A stretch of 64,000 nucleotides of DNA from Arthrobacter bambusae (GTDB lineage: Bacteria; Actinomycetota; Actinomycetes; Actinomycetales; Micrococcaceae): assembly GCF_030812595.1 (NCBI RefSeq), contig NZ_JAUSSZ010000009.1:62001-126000 (forward strand), in the 5' to 3' direction. A model generated the notes under the pieces. The model was given only the letters and a program-made list of their open reading frames with translations. It did not search any database and was not told the DNA's origin. The position numbers and the translations under genes were made by a program. How positions within the stretch are numbered: position 1 is the first letter of the stretch; each line of letters begins with the position of its first letter. Below, one piece after another: positions 14,693 to 22,972 of this stretch.

Positions 14693-15087
14693 GGATGCTC
14701 GTTGAGGGCCACAAATGCATCGTGTTCGTCGCGGATTATTCGTCCGCGGGACATGCTGGTGACCTCCATGGCGCTAATCAGGTCGCCGCCGTACCGGTGA
14801 TCGGCGGCACTGACGACATACGAAAAGCTCAGCATCGCTGATTCTCCGGCGGACAACGTTCCGACGTGGAGGTCCGCTTCCGGAGGCTTGGATGTGTACT
14901 CGAGACTTTCCATTGCTTCATTGGTAAAGGAACGGGGGACAAGGCGCACATTGTGGAGACGGCACCCGGAATCATTGACGATCCATGCAGTGAAGACGAT
15001 GGTCTCACCCCTCGTGGCCACCGACTTGTCCGCCAGATGAATAAGGACGACTTGTGGTGGCACGCGTCGCCAACGGAGTCCATTCAT
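14632..15087 (-). CDS. DUF11-like beta-sandwich protein without signal peptide
   Basis: 151 residues from ATG 15087 (MNGLRWRRVPP); a longer frame to 15138 is possible. The pattern ATRGETIVFTAWIVNDSG, then VRLVPRSF, then VGTLSAGESAMLSFSYVVSAAD follows the DUF11/CARDB surface-protein repeat closely (G-E-T-V-x-x-x-v-x-N-x-G ... L-x-A-G-E-S). Such repeats are normally exported and occur many times in the tip adhesin at 17970, yet this protein has no signal peptide or membrane helix, so it should stay in the cytoplasm. It is divergent from the sigma-pilin gene and shares its 119-bp promoter region, and its 3' end overlaps the GNAT gene by 61 bases. Confidence 0.65.
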   Translation of the reverse strand: MNGLRWRRVPPQVVLIHLADKSVATRGETIVFTAWIVNDSGCRLHNVRLVPRSFTNEAMESLEYTSKPPEADLHVGTLSAGESAMLSFSYVVSAADHRYGGDLISAMEVTSMSRGRIIRDEHDAFVALNEHPYSLPGSPTGASGGQSTSRS

Positions 15088-15206
15088 GTCCGTTAAGTGT
15101 CGTTCGGAACGGATTCGTGTTGCAGAGGGTGAACCCACTGCCTTTGAGTAGCCCGCAGGGGGAGTGATTCAAGTCACCTGTCCGGTTTCTGTCACACTGG
15201 GCTGCT

Positions 15207-17798
15207 ATGGGGCAAGTTTCAAAGGACGGGTCAAATGGCGCAACGTCGGCCGAAGGGTCGCATAGCGACCCGGATATTCTGGCCATGATGCGCGACGGCG
15301 ACGCGGCGGCGTTCGATGTACTCTACCGGCGGCATGTGGCAGCGGCCCGCTTTGTCGCCCGCGCCCAGACAGACAACCCCAGTGACGCGGAAGACGTCGT
15401 AGCGGAGGCATTTGCCTCGATTTTCCAAGCCCTCAGTGAAGGCAAGGGACCGGACCAGTTCTTCCGCTCGTATCTTCTGACTGCCGTGCGCCGGATTGCC
15501 CATGACCGGAACCGGAAGGCCAGGCGCACGCAGGCGGTGGGTGACGACGAATTTTTGGACAGCGTTGCCGTTGACGAGGACACTGTCCTGGACGCCTTCG
15601 AGTCCAGCACCATGGCGAAGGCGTTCAAGTCTCTTCCGGAACGCTGGCAGGCCGCCCTCTGGCATGTGGACATTGAAGGCCTGAAACCTGCTGCAGCCGC
15701 GCCCTTCATCGGATTGACCCCGAATGCCGTCTCCTCCCTCGTTCTCCGGGCACGCGAGGGGCTCCGCCAGGCCTACTTGCAAGGCCACATCAGCGTGTCG
15801 GGCGACGACCCATGCGTTGAATTTTCAAGCCAGCTCGGAAAATATGTCCGGGACGGCCTGAAACGCACGTCGCGCGAGAGGATAACGGCCCACCTGAAGG
15901 AGTGTCCGAAGTGCACGGCCCTGCTGGTTGAACTCAACGATGTCCAAGCGGGCATGAAGGCATTCGTCTTCCCGTTGGTGGCCGGGATTGTCTTCACACC
16001 GGCAGCGGCCGCCGGGTTCCTCCCGGGAACGGCTCTTCTGGAGACCCTTGGCCCTGAAGGAGTCTTCTCCGGCCCCTTCTTTTCCGAGACGTTGCTTCCC
16101 GGAGGGCACGATCGGGCCACTGCGGGACTTCGTTCGGTGGGCGGGTTCTGGAAGGTGGCAGCAGCTGCGCTGTTCCTCGCGGGCCTCGCGATTGCGGGCG
16201 TCGTCATGTGGCTTGGACAGGACGGCCCGGCGCCCTCTGCCGGAGCCGAGGTTCCGAGCAGCGCGCCGTCCGCCCTTCCGGCACCCGCCCCGACAGCAAC
16301 TGCGGCACCCCCACCGAGCATGGCGCCGACGTCGGACCCGTCCGCTAAAGCGGCCCCCCAACCAGCGGCGCCCGCGCCGGTGGTCCCAGAGGGGGTTCCT
16401 GTTCCGCAGGAGACGGTTGACTCCGGAATCGGTATCACGAACCCTGTGCCGCAAACGGGTTCGCTGACGATCCACAAGTACCAAAAGCCGGCGACGGCGA
16501 CCAACCTGCCCAATAACGGGACGGCCCTGACGGCGTCGCAATTGCAAGGGCTGACGCCGATGGCCGGGGTGACGTTCACGGTGCGGAAGGTGAACAACAT
16601 TGACCTGACGACCAACGCGGGCTGGACTGCCGCGGCTGCGTTGACCCCCGCCCAGGCCGCCGCGCAGGCGGCTACCCAAGGTTCAACGGCCACAACCGAT
16701 GAGGCCGGAAGGGCAACTTTGGGGAACCTTCCGCTGGGCCTGTACCTGGTGACGGAAACGCGCTACCCGGCGGGTGTGACGCCTTCGGCCCCGTTCCTGG
16801 TGACGCTCCCGATGCCTGACCCCACCGGCGGGGCCCGCTGGCTGTATGACGTGAACGTCTACCCGAAGAACGCCGTAACCACGGCTACTAAGACTGTTGA
16901 TGATGCGTCCGTGGTCAAGCTCGGTGACAACGTTCGATGGAACATCACGAGTGATGTTCCGAACGTGAACCCGATCGACGGTTACAGGATTGTCGACAAA
17001 CTCGACGGGAAGCTGAGCTACACCGACTCGACGGTGGCGCTGTCCAACAGCGCTGCACTGGGGCGGAATACTGACTACACCATCGCGTTCGACACGGCCA
17101 CGCACACCCTTACGGTCGAGTTCACGGCCAGCGGCCGGGCGATCCTTGCCGCCAACGCCACGGCCAAGGTCCTGGTCACGGTGAACACCGCGGTGAACAC
17201 GGTGGGTGAGATCACGAACACGGCCCTCGTCTATCCGCACGCGGCCAGTTTCGCCATCGCCCCGGGCCAGCCCGGCGGCCCGCTGGTGACTCCTCCCGTG
17301 AGCACCTCCGAGTGGGGCAGTATCGTTTTGCACAAGAAGGATGCCCAGAGCTCGGCGGCCTTGGGCGGCGCCGTTTTCTCGGTCTACCCGAGCAAGGCTG
17401 ACGCCTTGGCCGGTACCAATGCGATCAGCGTCGGAGGCGCCAGTTCGTGGACCACCGATGCCCGCGGCAACCTGGTGATCTCCGGCCTGCGTTACTCCAG
17501 ACGGGCCAATGGAACCGACGTCGGCCCGGGAGAGGTCGGTTACCGGTCGTACTGGCTCATGGAGACCAGGGCCCCGGACGGCTACGCGCTGCTCGGCGAT
17601 CCCGTGGAGACCACAGTCACGAGCAACGACCCGTCCGTTGTGACGGTAACGGTCGACAACATCAAGCAGAACGCCGGTTTCCAGCTGGCGACGACCGGCA
17701 TGGGGACCTGGGCCCTGACCGCCGGCGGGATCCTGGTGCTGGCCGGTGCGGTCCTGTTCATGGTCACCGGCCGCCGGAAGCGCCCCTACGAAAAATAA
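15207..17798 (+). CDS. Chimeric ECF sigma factor / anti-sigma / pilin transmembrane protein
   Basis: 863 residues in one uninterrupted frame. Residues 20-105 are sigma region 2 (AFDVLYRRHVAAARFVARAQ, DAEDVVAEAFASIFQAL, LLTAVRRIAHDRNRKARR) and 127-195 sigma region 4 with its helix-turn-helix. Residues 203-250 form a zinc anti-sigma motif: Cys203, His229-x3-Cys233-x2-Cys236. A membrane helix sits at 314-336, then a Pro/Ala-rich spacer to 416, then a pilin ectodomain (417-826) with pilin-motif lysine K554 in DVNVYPK, an E-box (E786 in YWLMETRAPDGY), a sorting-like LATTG at 827-831, a second helix and RRKR. The pilin half is about 80% identical to the major pilin at 21400. Expected topology: sigma inside, pilin outside, both ends anchored. 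A moderately hydrophobic stretch at 252-273 could alter this. No clear ribosome site precedes ATG 15207; a leaderless start is possible. Role as pilus-coupled regulator is inferred. Confidence 0.9.
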   Translation: MGQVSKDGSNGATSAEGSHSDPDILAMMRDGDAAAFDVLYRRHVAAARFVARAQTDNPSDAEDVVAEAFASIFQALSEGKGPDQFFRSYLLTAVRRIAHDRNRKARRTQAVGDDEFLDSVAVDEDTVLDAFESSTMAKAFKSLPERWQAALWHVDIEGLKPAAAAPFIGLTPNAVSSLVLRAREGLRQAYLQGHISVSGDDPCVEFSSQLGKYVRDGLKRTSRERITAHLKECPKCTALLVELNDVQAGMKAFVFPLVAGIVFTPAAAAGFLPGTALLETLGPEGVFSGPFFSETLLPGGHDRATAGLRSVGGFWKVAAAALFLAGLAIAGVVMWLGQDGPAPSAGAEVPSSAPSALPAPAPTATAAPPPSMAPTSDPSAKAAPQPAAPAPVVPEGVPVPQETVDSGIGITNPVPQTGSLTIHKYQKPATATNLPNNGTALTASQLQGLTPMAGVTFTVRKVNNIDLTTNAGWTAAAALTPAQAAAQAATQGSTATTDEAGRATLGNLPLGLYLVTETRYPAGVTPSAPFLVTLPMPDPTGGARWLYDVNVYPKNAVTTATKTVDDASVVKLGDNVRWNITSDVPNVNPIDGYRIVDKLDGKLSYTDSTVALSNSAALGRNTDYTIAFDTATHTLTVEFTASGRAILAANATAKVLVTVNTAVNTVGEITNTALVYPHAASFAIAPGQPGGPLVTPPVSTSEWGSIVLHKKDAQSSAALGGAVFSVYPSKADALAGTNAISVGGASSWTTDARGNLVISGLRYSRRANGTDVGPGEVGYRSYWLMETRAPDGYALLGDPVETTVTSNDPSVVTVTVDNIKQNAGFQLATTGMGTWALTAGGILVLAGAVLFMVTGRRKRPYEK

Positions 17799-17829
17799 TT
17801 TCGGTTTTCGCGTCACGAATCGGGGTTAT

Positions 17830-17850
17830 CGCCCACTCTTTGAGTGGGCG
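17830..17850 (+). terminator. Hairpin between sigma-pilin and adhesin genes
   Basis: Perfect 9-bp stem CGCCCACTC / GAGTGGGCG with a TTT loop, 32 bases after the sigma-pilin stop. It separates the regulator transcript from the pilus operon, implying a promoter of its own for the latter in 17851-17969. Confidence 0.6.
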
Positions 17851-17969
17851 CCAGTTTCTCCGGGCTAGTCTCGAAAAATTTGATCTGTTTTCTGCGACAC
17901 ATCTCGCCGGAAGCGCGCACTTGAAGATTAGAACCGTGCCCGCTCCCGAAAGTGAAGCAAGAAAAGACC

Positions 17970-20900
17970 ATGAAGAAGTCCTTACCAGCAAGGCTGCTGG
18001 CGATTCTCCTCGTTGCCACGATGCTTTCCCTCGGATTGGGCAGCGCCCTGCCTTCACCCGCGTCGGCGACGACGCCAGGGACGCCGGGCGTGCCCCAGGC
18101 CGGTACGCCGGTCTATACCGAGGACTTTTCCAACCAGAACGCATCATCGGCGGCGATCAGCATTCTGAACTACACCGGTGGTCCAGCTGCCGCCAACATG
18201 ACATACACGGCGGACCCGCAGTACACGCCCGCCGGAGGACAGTGCAATGGCTGGATTCTCAACTCCTTCTCTCCGCAGCCCTCATCGTCAGCTGACGCCG
18301 GGTGTTCGAACAACGCGCCCGGGGCGTGGCAGGACCTTAAGGAAATGGCCGTGCAGCTCGGATTGGCACAAGGCCAAACCGCGGCACAAGCTGCCGACAA
18401 CCAGGCGTTGTCGGCGTACACCAATGCCGAATCCGCCCAAATCGCTGCCGGCACCGAATTCAGGACGGCAAGCTCAAGCGGGGTTCCGGCTATTCCGGGT
18501 CATTACTACGCGGTGTCGGCATACTTCGCCGAAATCAATTGCTTCTCGAACCATGCGCAGGAGACTTTCTCCCTCATCATCAACGGCATCCCGACGGTGC
18601 TGTCGACTGGGCTGGACCCGTGCGGTTCAGACACAACTTCGAGCGCCGCCAAGGTGACGAAGCTGCAGTCAGCAGCGTACATGGTGCCCCTCGGCACGAC
18701 CGCAAACCTCGGGCTGTCGCTTTACAACGCGCAGACTAGCGGCCAGGGCAACGATGTGGCGTTCGACCTGCCCCAGATTGTCGATGTGACCCCGCAGCTG
18801 GACAAGACGTTCAGCCCAACGCTCATCGCCCCCGGCCAGACGTCCACCGTGACGCTCACCGTGACCAATACCAGCGATCTGATGGCGAAGACCGACTGGA
18901 GCATCACGGATACGCTGCCCGCCGGCGTCGTGATCGCCCCGACCCCCGCGATCGGTGGGACGTGTGTCCAGCTAGCAGGCGCGGCCTTTGTCCGCACTGC
19001 AGCCGAAGGTTCCAACACTTTCACCGCCACCGGCGGTGACCTTGCCGTTGGTCAGTCATCCTGCACGATCACCTTCAACGTGACGGCGGCGGCAGAGGGC
19101 ACCTATGTCAACGGGCCTGGCAATATCGTCACCAACCTGAACCCGCCGGCGAACGCCGCTTTGACCGTGCGGGCTCCCCGGATCACGTTGGCGAAGGCGC
19201 TCGGTGCGCCCCGTGAGGCTGCGACGGACCAGTTCACGGTTCAGATCCGCACGGGCGGCGCGGCCGGCACCGTGGTCAACAGCACCGCGAACTCGACCAC
19301 GACAGGCACGGGGTCTACGGTCACTGCCGGAACCGGCACCACCGGGGCCTATGTGGCTGCTGCAGGAACGACGTATACCCTGACCGAGGCGGGTGCCGGA
19401 ACGGCCAAGCTTGCGAACTATGCCAGTACCGTCGCGTGCACCGACTCGTACGGTCTGCAGCCCGGCCTGCCGAATGGTGCCGCCTTTATCGGATCGTTAG
19501 GCATCACGCCGGTGGCCGGAGCGAACATCACCTGCACCTTGTCAAACAATGCGTTGCCCATCATCAACGTCGCGAAACAGGCGGGCACAGTTACTGGTCC
19601 GGACACGAACGGCAACTTTGTGGCCAACTACACCATCACCGTTGCCAACACCGGGTCGGTGCCCGGCAGCTACGGACCGTTGACGGACACGCCGGCATTC
19701 GCTTCGAACCTGGCGATCACGGGTGCTGCTTGGACGACGTCGGGGAGCGGGGCACCTGCTGGCGGTTCGTCGTCGACCGCCGGCCCGTACACACTGGCTC
19801 CGGCCGGTTCCGGCATCGGCCCGGGCGTCACGCAGACTTTCGGCCTCGCCGTGACGTTCCGATACACGGATGCTTCGTCTCCGTCGGCGTGTGCCGGCCC
19901 CGGGACTGGCCTGTACAACTCGGTTGCCGTGCCGGCAGGGCAGGAGCAAGGCCCGACGACGGACAACTCCGCCTGCGTTACCCCCTTGCCCAACCTGTCG
20001 GTCTCCAAGACCGTCGACCCGCCTGCCGGGACTATGGTCCAGTCCGGGCAGGTTCTGACGTACTCGCTGAGGTTTTACAACACGAGCGGTACGGCACCGG
20101 CCACTGTCAGTTACAACGACTGGCTCGGAGACATCCTGGATGACTCGAGCCTTTTGGCCGGTTCCATCACTACGACATCTACGGGCGCCACCCCGTTGGC
20201 GGTCGTCAACAACGCGGGGGGAAGCCCGAAAACCCTTTCCATCAATGGCACGGTGGGAGCCGGGGCGTATAGCGTCGTCCGCTATCGGGTGGAGGTCAAT
20301 GGGGCCGGTACCCTGGGCAATGCTTCACTCAAGAACTACCTGGCACCTTCGAATGTCACCGTCCCGCCAACGAGCTGCCCGGACAGCGACCTCTCGTGCA
20401 GGGTCAATCCGGTGGGCTCGTGGACGCTGGGCAAGGCCGCGTCTCCCGCTTCGGGCACGTCCATCAACCCGGGCGATCCCAGTGCGAACAGGGTGATCAC
20501 CTATTCGGTGACGGCCACCAATGCCACCGTCAACCCCATCACGGGGGTCATCCTTAGCGATGACCTCAGCCAGGTAGTGAACAACGCCGCATTCTCCGTC
20601 GGTTCGGCAAAGCTGAGCATCAATGGCGGCACCCCGGTATCGGTTCCGAACCCGGGAGCCGGCAGCAAGCTGCTTACGCCCTCGTTCACCCTCCCCGGCA
20701 ATGCCACGGCGGTGTTGACGTACTCGGTGACCGTCAATTCGAATGCCTGGCTGGTTACCCTAAGGAACGGGGCCACGGGCAACGGGGTGATCCCGCCGGC
20801 CCGCTGCGTCACCGGCAGCGCGGCGCCGCTTGACTCTGCATGTTTCACCACGAACTCCACCACGGGCCACCTGTTCGTGCAGAAGGCGGGTTCGGGCGCG

Positions 20901-21356
20901 ACCCAAGGTTCCACCATCCCATTGACCGGTTCGACGTTTGAGATCCGCAATGATGCGGGGGGCCAAATGGGACCCACGGTGAGCGGGGTCAGCAGCGCTG
21001 TATCCGGGTCACCTGGACTGGTCGAGGTCAGGAATCTTACTCCGGGAACTTACTGGCTTTTGGAGACCAAGGCCCCAAATGGCTTCTCACTCCTTGCCAC
21101 CCCTGTGAAGTTCACTGTTGCAGGCAACGGGAGCATCGCCCTGGACCCGGCCACCGCCGGCACGGCAGTGACGGTGAGCGGTCTGACGATCACGGTCCTC
21201 GACATTGCCGCCGTCAAACTCCCGGCAGCCGGCGGGCCAGGCGCTGAGGGCCTCCTCGGGGCAACCCTTGGCGGGACTCTCCTCCTCATGACTTCCTTTG
21301 CCCTCCTCATCCTCAGGCGAAGGAACAACAAGACCCCAGAAAACCAGACTCCTTAG
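17970..21356 (+). CDS. Large LPXTG-type surface protein, putative pilus tip adhesin
   Basis: 1128 residues from ATG 17970 (a GTG at 17952 is in frame but less likely). Residues 1-33 are a signal peptide (basic MKKSLPAR, hydrophobic core, ASA cleavage region). An N-terminal, cysteine-containing domain of about 250 residues (GQCNGWILNSFSPQP, AEINCFSNH) may be the binding head. Next come several DUF11-type repeats (APGQTSTVTLTVTNTSDL, NGNFVANYTITVANTGS, VQSGQVLTYSLRFYNTSG, NRVITYSVTATNATVN). A C-terminal SpaA/CnaB domain has an E-box (E1032 in YWLLETKAPNGF). The sorting signal is LPAAG (1084-1088), then a hydrophobic segment and LRRRNN. It is first gene of the pilus operon, 43 bases before the major pilin. 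Typical layout of a tip or minor pilin; the ligand is unknown. Confidence 0.85.
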   Translation: MKKSLPARLLAILLVATMLSLGLGSALPSPASATTPGTPGVPQAGTPVYTEDFSNQNASSAAISILNYTGGPAAANMTYTADPQYTPAGGQCNGWILNSFSPQPSSSADAGCSNNAPGAWQDLKEMAVQLGLAQGQTAAQAADNQALSAYTNAESAQIAAGTEFRTASSSGVPAIPGHYYAVSAYFAEINCFSNHAQETFSLIINGIPTVLSTGLDPCGSDTTSSAAKVTKLQSAAYMVPLGTTANLGLSLYNAQTSGQGNDVAFDLPQIVDVTPQLDKTFSPTLIAPGQTSTVTLTVTNTSDLMAKTDWSITDTLPAGVVIAPTPAIGGTCVQLAGAAFVRTAAEGSNTFTATGGDLAVGQSSCTITFNVTAAAEGTYVNGPGNIVTNLNPPANAALTVRAPRITLAKALGAPREAATDQFTVQIRTGGAAGTVVNSTANSTTTGTGSTVTAGTGTTGAYVAAAGTTYTLTEAGAGTAKLANYASTVACTDSYGLQPGLPNGAAFIGSLGITPVAGANITCTLSNNALPIINVAKQAGTVTGPDTNGNFVANYTITVANTGSVPGSYGPLTDTPAFASNLAITGAAWTTSGSGAPAGGSSSTAGPYTLAPAGSGIGPGVTQTFGLAVTFRYTDASSPSACAGPGTGLYNSVAVPAGQEQGPTTDNSACVTPLPNLSVSKTVDPPAGTMVQSGQVLTYSLRFYNTSGTAPATVSYNDWLGDILDDSSLLAGSITTTSTGATPLAVVNNAGGSPKTLSINGTVGAGAYSVVRYRVEVNGAGTLGNASLKNYLAPSNVTVPPTSCPDSDLSCRVNPVGSWTLGKAASPASGTSINPGDPSANRVITYSVTATNATVNPITGVILSDDLSQVVNNAAFSVGSAKLSINGGTPVSVPNPGAGSKLLTPSFTLPGNATAVLTYSVTVNSNAWLVTLRNGATGNGVIPPARCVTGSAAPLDSACFTTNSTTGHLFVQKAGSGATQGSTIPLTGSTFEIRNDAGGQMGPTVSGVSSAVSGSPGLVEVRNLTPGTYWLLETKAPNGFSLLATPVKFTVAGNGSIALDPATAGTAVTVSGLTITVLDIAAVKLPAAGGPGAEGLLGATLGGTLLLMTSFALLILRRRNNKTPENQTP

Positions 21357-21399
21357 CGCAGCTCGGCGCAAATCAATGGGGGAATTAGAAAGGAACACG

Positions 21400-22872
21400 A
21401 TGAAACCATCGAAGGTGGGGCGCGGCCTAATAGCATCTCTGGCCGCACTAGCCTCAGCCGGGATGCTCGCCCTCGGAGCCGGAGGCGCATCCGCGGCGAA
21501 CACCGCGAACATCGATCCGTCCAAGACGGGTTCGCTTACCATCCACAAGTACGAGAAGCCGGCGACGCCGACCAACCTGCCCAACAACGGAACGGCACTG
21601 ACTCCCGCCCAGACCGCGGCACTCAAACCGGTGGCCGGGGTCACGTTCACCGTGCAGAAGGTGAACAACATTGACCTGACCACCAACGCCGGCTGGACTG
21701 CGGCGGCTGCGTTGACCCCGGCCCAGGCCGCGGCGCAGGCGGCGAGCCCCGGCTCCACTACGACGACGGACGCCACGGGAACGGCCAGCCTAGGGAACCT
21801 TCCCCTGGGCTTGTACCTGGTGACGGAGACCGGCTACCCCGCCGGTGTCACTCCATCGGCCCCGTTCCTGGTGACCCTTCCGATGACTGACCCCACCGGC
21901 GCGAACAGCTGGAAGTACGATGTGAACGTCTACCCGAAGAACGCCGTGACAACCGCGACGAAGACGGTGAGCGACACCTCCGCGATCAAGCTCGGCGACA
22001 ACATCCAGTGGACCATCACGAGTGACATCCCGAACGTCAACCCAATCGACGGGTACCGGATCGTTGACAAGCTCGACCCGAAGCTCACATACGCGAACTC
22101 GACGGTAGCTCTGTCCAACGGCGCCACGCTGACGCTGAACACCGACTACACCATCACCTTCGACGCCACCACGAAGACCCTTACGGTCGATTTCACGGCG
22201 TCCGGCCGGGCCATCCTGGCCGCCAACCCTACGGCCAAGGTCCGGGTCACGGTGAACACCGCGGTGAACACGGTCGGCGAGGTCACGAACACGGCCCTCA
22301 TTTACCCTAACGCGGCCAGCTTCGCGATCACTCCGGGCCAGCCCGGCGGCCCGGTGGTGACTCCACCGGTGAGCACCACCAAGTGGGGCAGCATCGTCTT
22401 GCACAAGAAGGATTCCTTGAGTTCGGCTGCCCTGGCCGGTGCCGTGTTTTCGGTCTACGCGTCGCAGGCTGATGCCGTTGCCGGCACCAACCCAATCAGC
22501 GTCGGCGGTGCCAGTTCCTGGACCACCGACGCCACCGGCAACCTGGTCATCTCCGGGCTGCGCTACTCCAACTACGCTAGCGGCGCGGCCGTGGCACCGG
22601 GCCAGCCCGGTTACCAGTCGTACTGGCTAGTGGAGACCAAGGCCCCGGCCGGATACACACTGCTTGCCCAGCCAGTTGAGACCACGGTCACCAGCAACGA
22701 TCCCTCAACCGTCACCGTGACGATCGATAACGTCAGGCAGAACGCCGGATTCCAGCTGCCGCTCACCGGCGGTGCGGGGACCTGGGCGCTGACGGCAGGC
22801 GGGGTCCTCGTGCTGGCCGGGGCCGGCTTGTTCATGGTCACCGGCCGCCGGAAGCGCAACGAGGCAAAGTAG
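21400..22872 (+). CDS. Major pilin subunit, SpaH/EbpB-type, LPLTG-anchored
   Basis: 490 residues; ATG 21400 chosen for AGAAAGGA just upstream and a clean signal peptide (MKPSKVGRG, hydrophobic core, cut near ASA/AN around residue 32). Family features in order: N-terminal pilin domain starting TGSLTIHKYEKP, pilin motif WKYDVNVYPK with the acceptor lysine K180, a middle Ig-like domain, a C-terminal CnaB domain with E-box (about E412 in YWLVETKAPAGY), then LPLTG at 453-457, a hydrophobic segment and RRKR. A class C sortase should join the LPLT threonine of one subunit to K180 of the next. The ectodomain is duplicated in the sigma-pilin protein. Exceptionally Ala/Thr-rich with a (A-x)n stretch at 101-117. 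Confidence 0.93.
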   Translation: MKPSKVGRGLIASLAALASAGMLALGAGGASAANTANIDPSKTGSLTIHKYEKPATPTNLPNNGTALTPAQTAALKPVAGVTFTVQKVNNIDLTTNAGWTAAAALTPAQAAAQAASPGSTTTTDATGTASLGNLPLGLYLVTETGYPAGVTPSAPFLVTLPMTDPTGANSWKYDVNVYPKNAVTTATKTVSDTSAIKLGDNIQWTITSDIPNVNPIDGYRIVDKLDPKLTYANSTVALSNGATLTLNTDYTITFDATTKTLTVDFTASGRAILAANPTAKVRVTVNTAVNTVGEVTNTALIYPNAASFAITPGQPGGPVVTPPVSTTKWGSIVLHKKDSLSSAALAGAVFSVYASQADAVAGTNPISVGGASSWTTDATGNLVISGLRYSNYASGAAVAPGQPGYQSYWLVETKAPAGYTLLAQPVETTVTSNDPSTVTVTIDNVRQNAGFQLPLTGGAGTWALTAGGVLVLAGAGLFMVTGRRKRNEAK

Positions 22873-22905
22873 GCATCCCTCCGCGAGCTGCATCCCTCGA
22901 TGCAG

Positions 22906-22943
22906 GGTATGGGGCATCCACCAAGCGGTGGATGCCCCATACC
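22906..22943 (+). terminator. 17-bp perfect hairpin between pilin and sortase
   Basis: GGTATGGGGCATCCACC, loop AAGC, GGTGGATGCCCCATACC, 33 bases after the pilin stop and 29 bases before the sortase ATG. A weaker stem (CTGCAT / ATGCAG) precedes it. Placed inside an operon, it is best read as a partial terminator or processing site that keeps sortase expression well below pilin expression. Confidence 0.65.
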
Positions 22944-22972
22944 GCTCCCGTCCATCAGACCAAGAGGCCCCA

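Noticed and set aside
15958..16025. Second membrane helix in the sigma-pilin protein at residues 252-273
   Set aside because: Moderately hydrophobic but contains prolines; if it were a true helix the pilin part would be cytoplasmic. The clearer helix is 314-336, and the sorting signal and anchor at the C-terminus argue for an outside pilin. Kept as a caveat in the entry.
15207..17798. Sigma-pilin fusion being an assembly or sequencing error
   Set aside because: The Pro/Ala-rich linker is a natural surface-protein spacer in frame with both halves; an error would have to join two genes without stop or frame loss. The pilin half differs from the downstream pilin at about 20% of residues, so it is not an assembly duplicate.
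15186..17900. Shared TTTCTGnnACAC motif upstream of the sigma-pilin gene (15186-15197) and the pilus operon (17889-17900), as a candidate promoter for the fused sigma factor
   Set aside because: 10 of 12 positions match, but for two regions of about 100 bases each, one such match is expected by chance in roughly a third of cases, and the spacing to the start codons differs (9 versus 69 bases). Worth testing only with more genomes.
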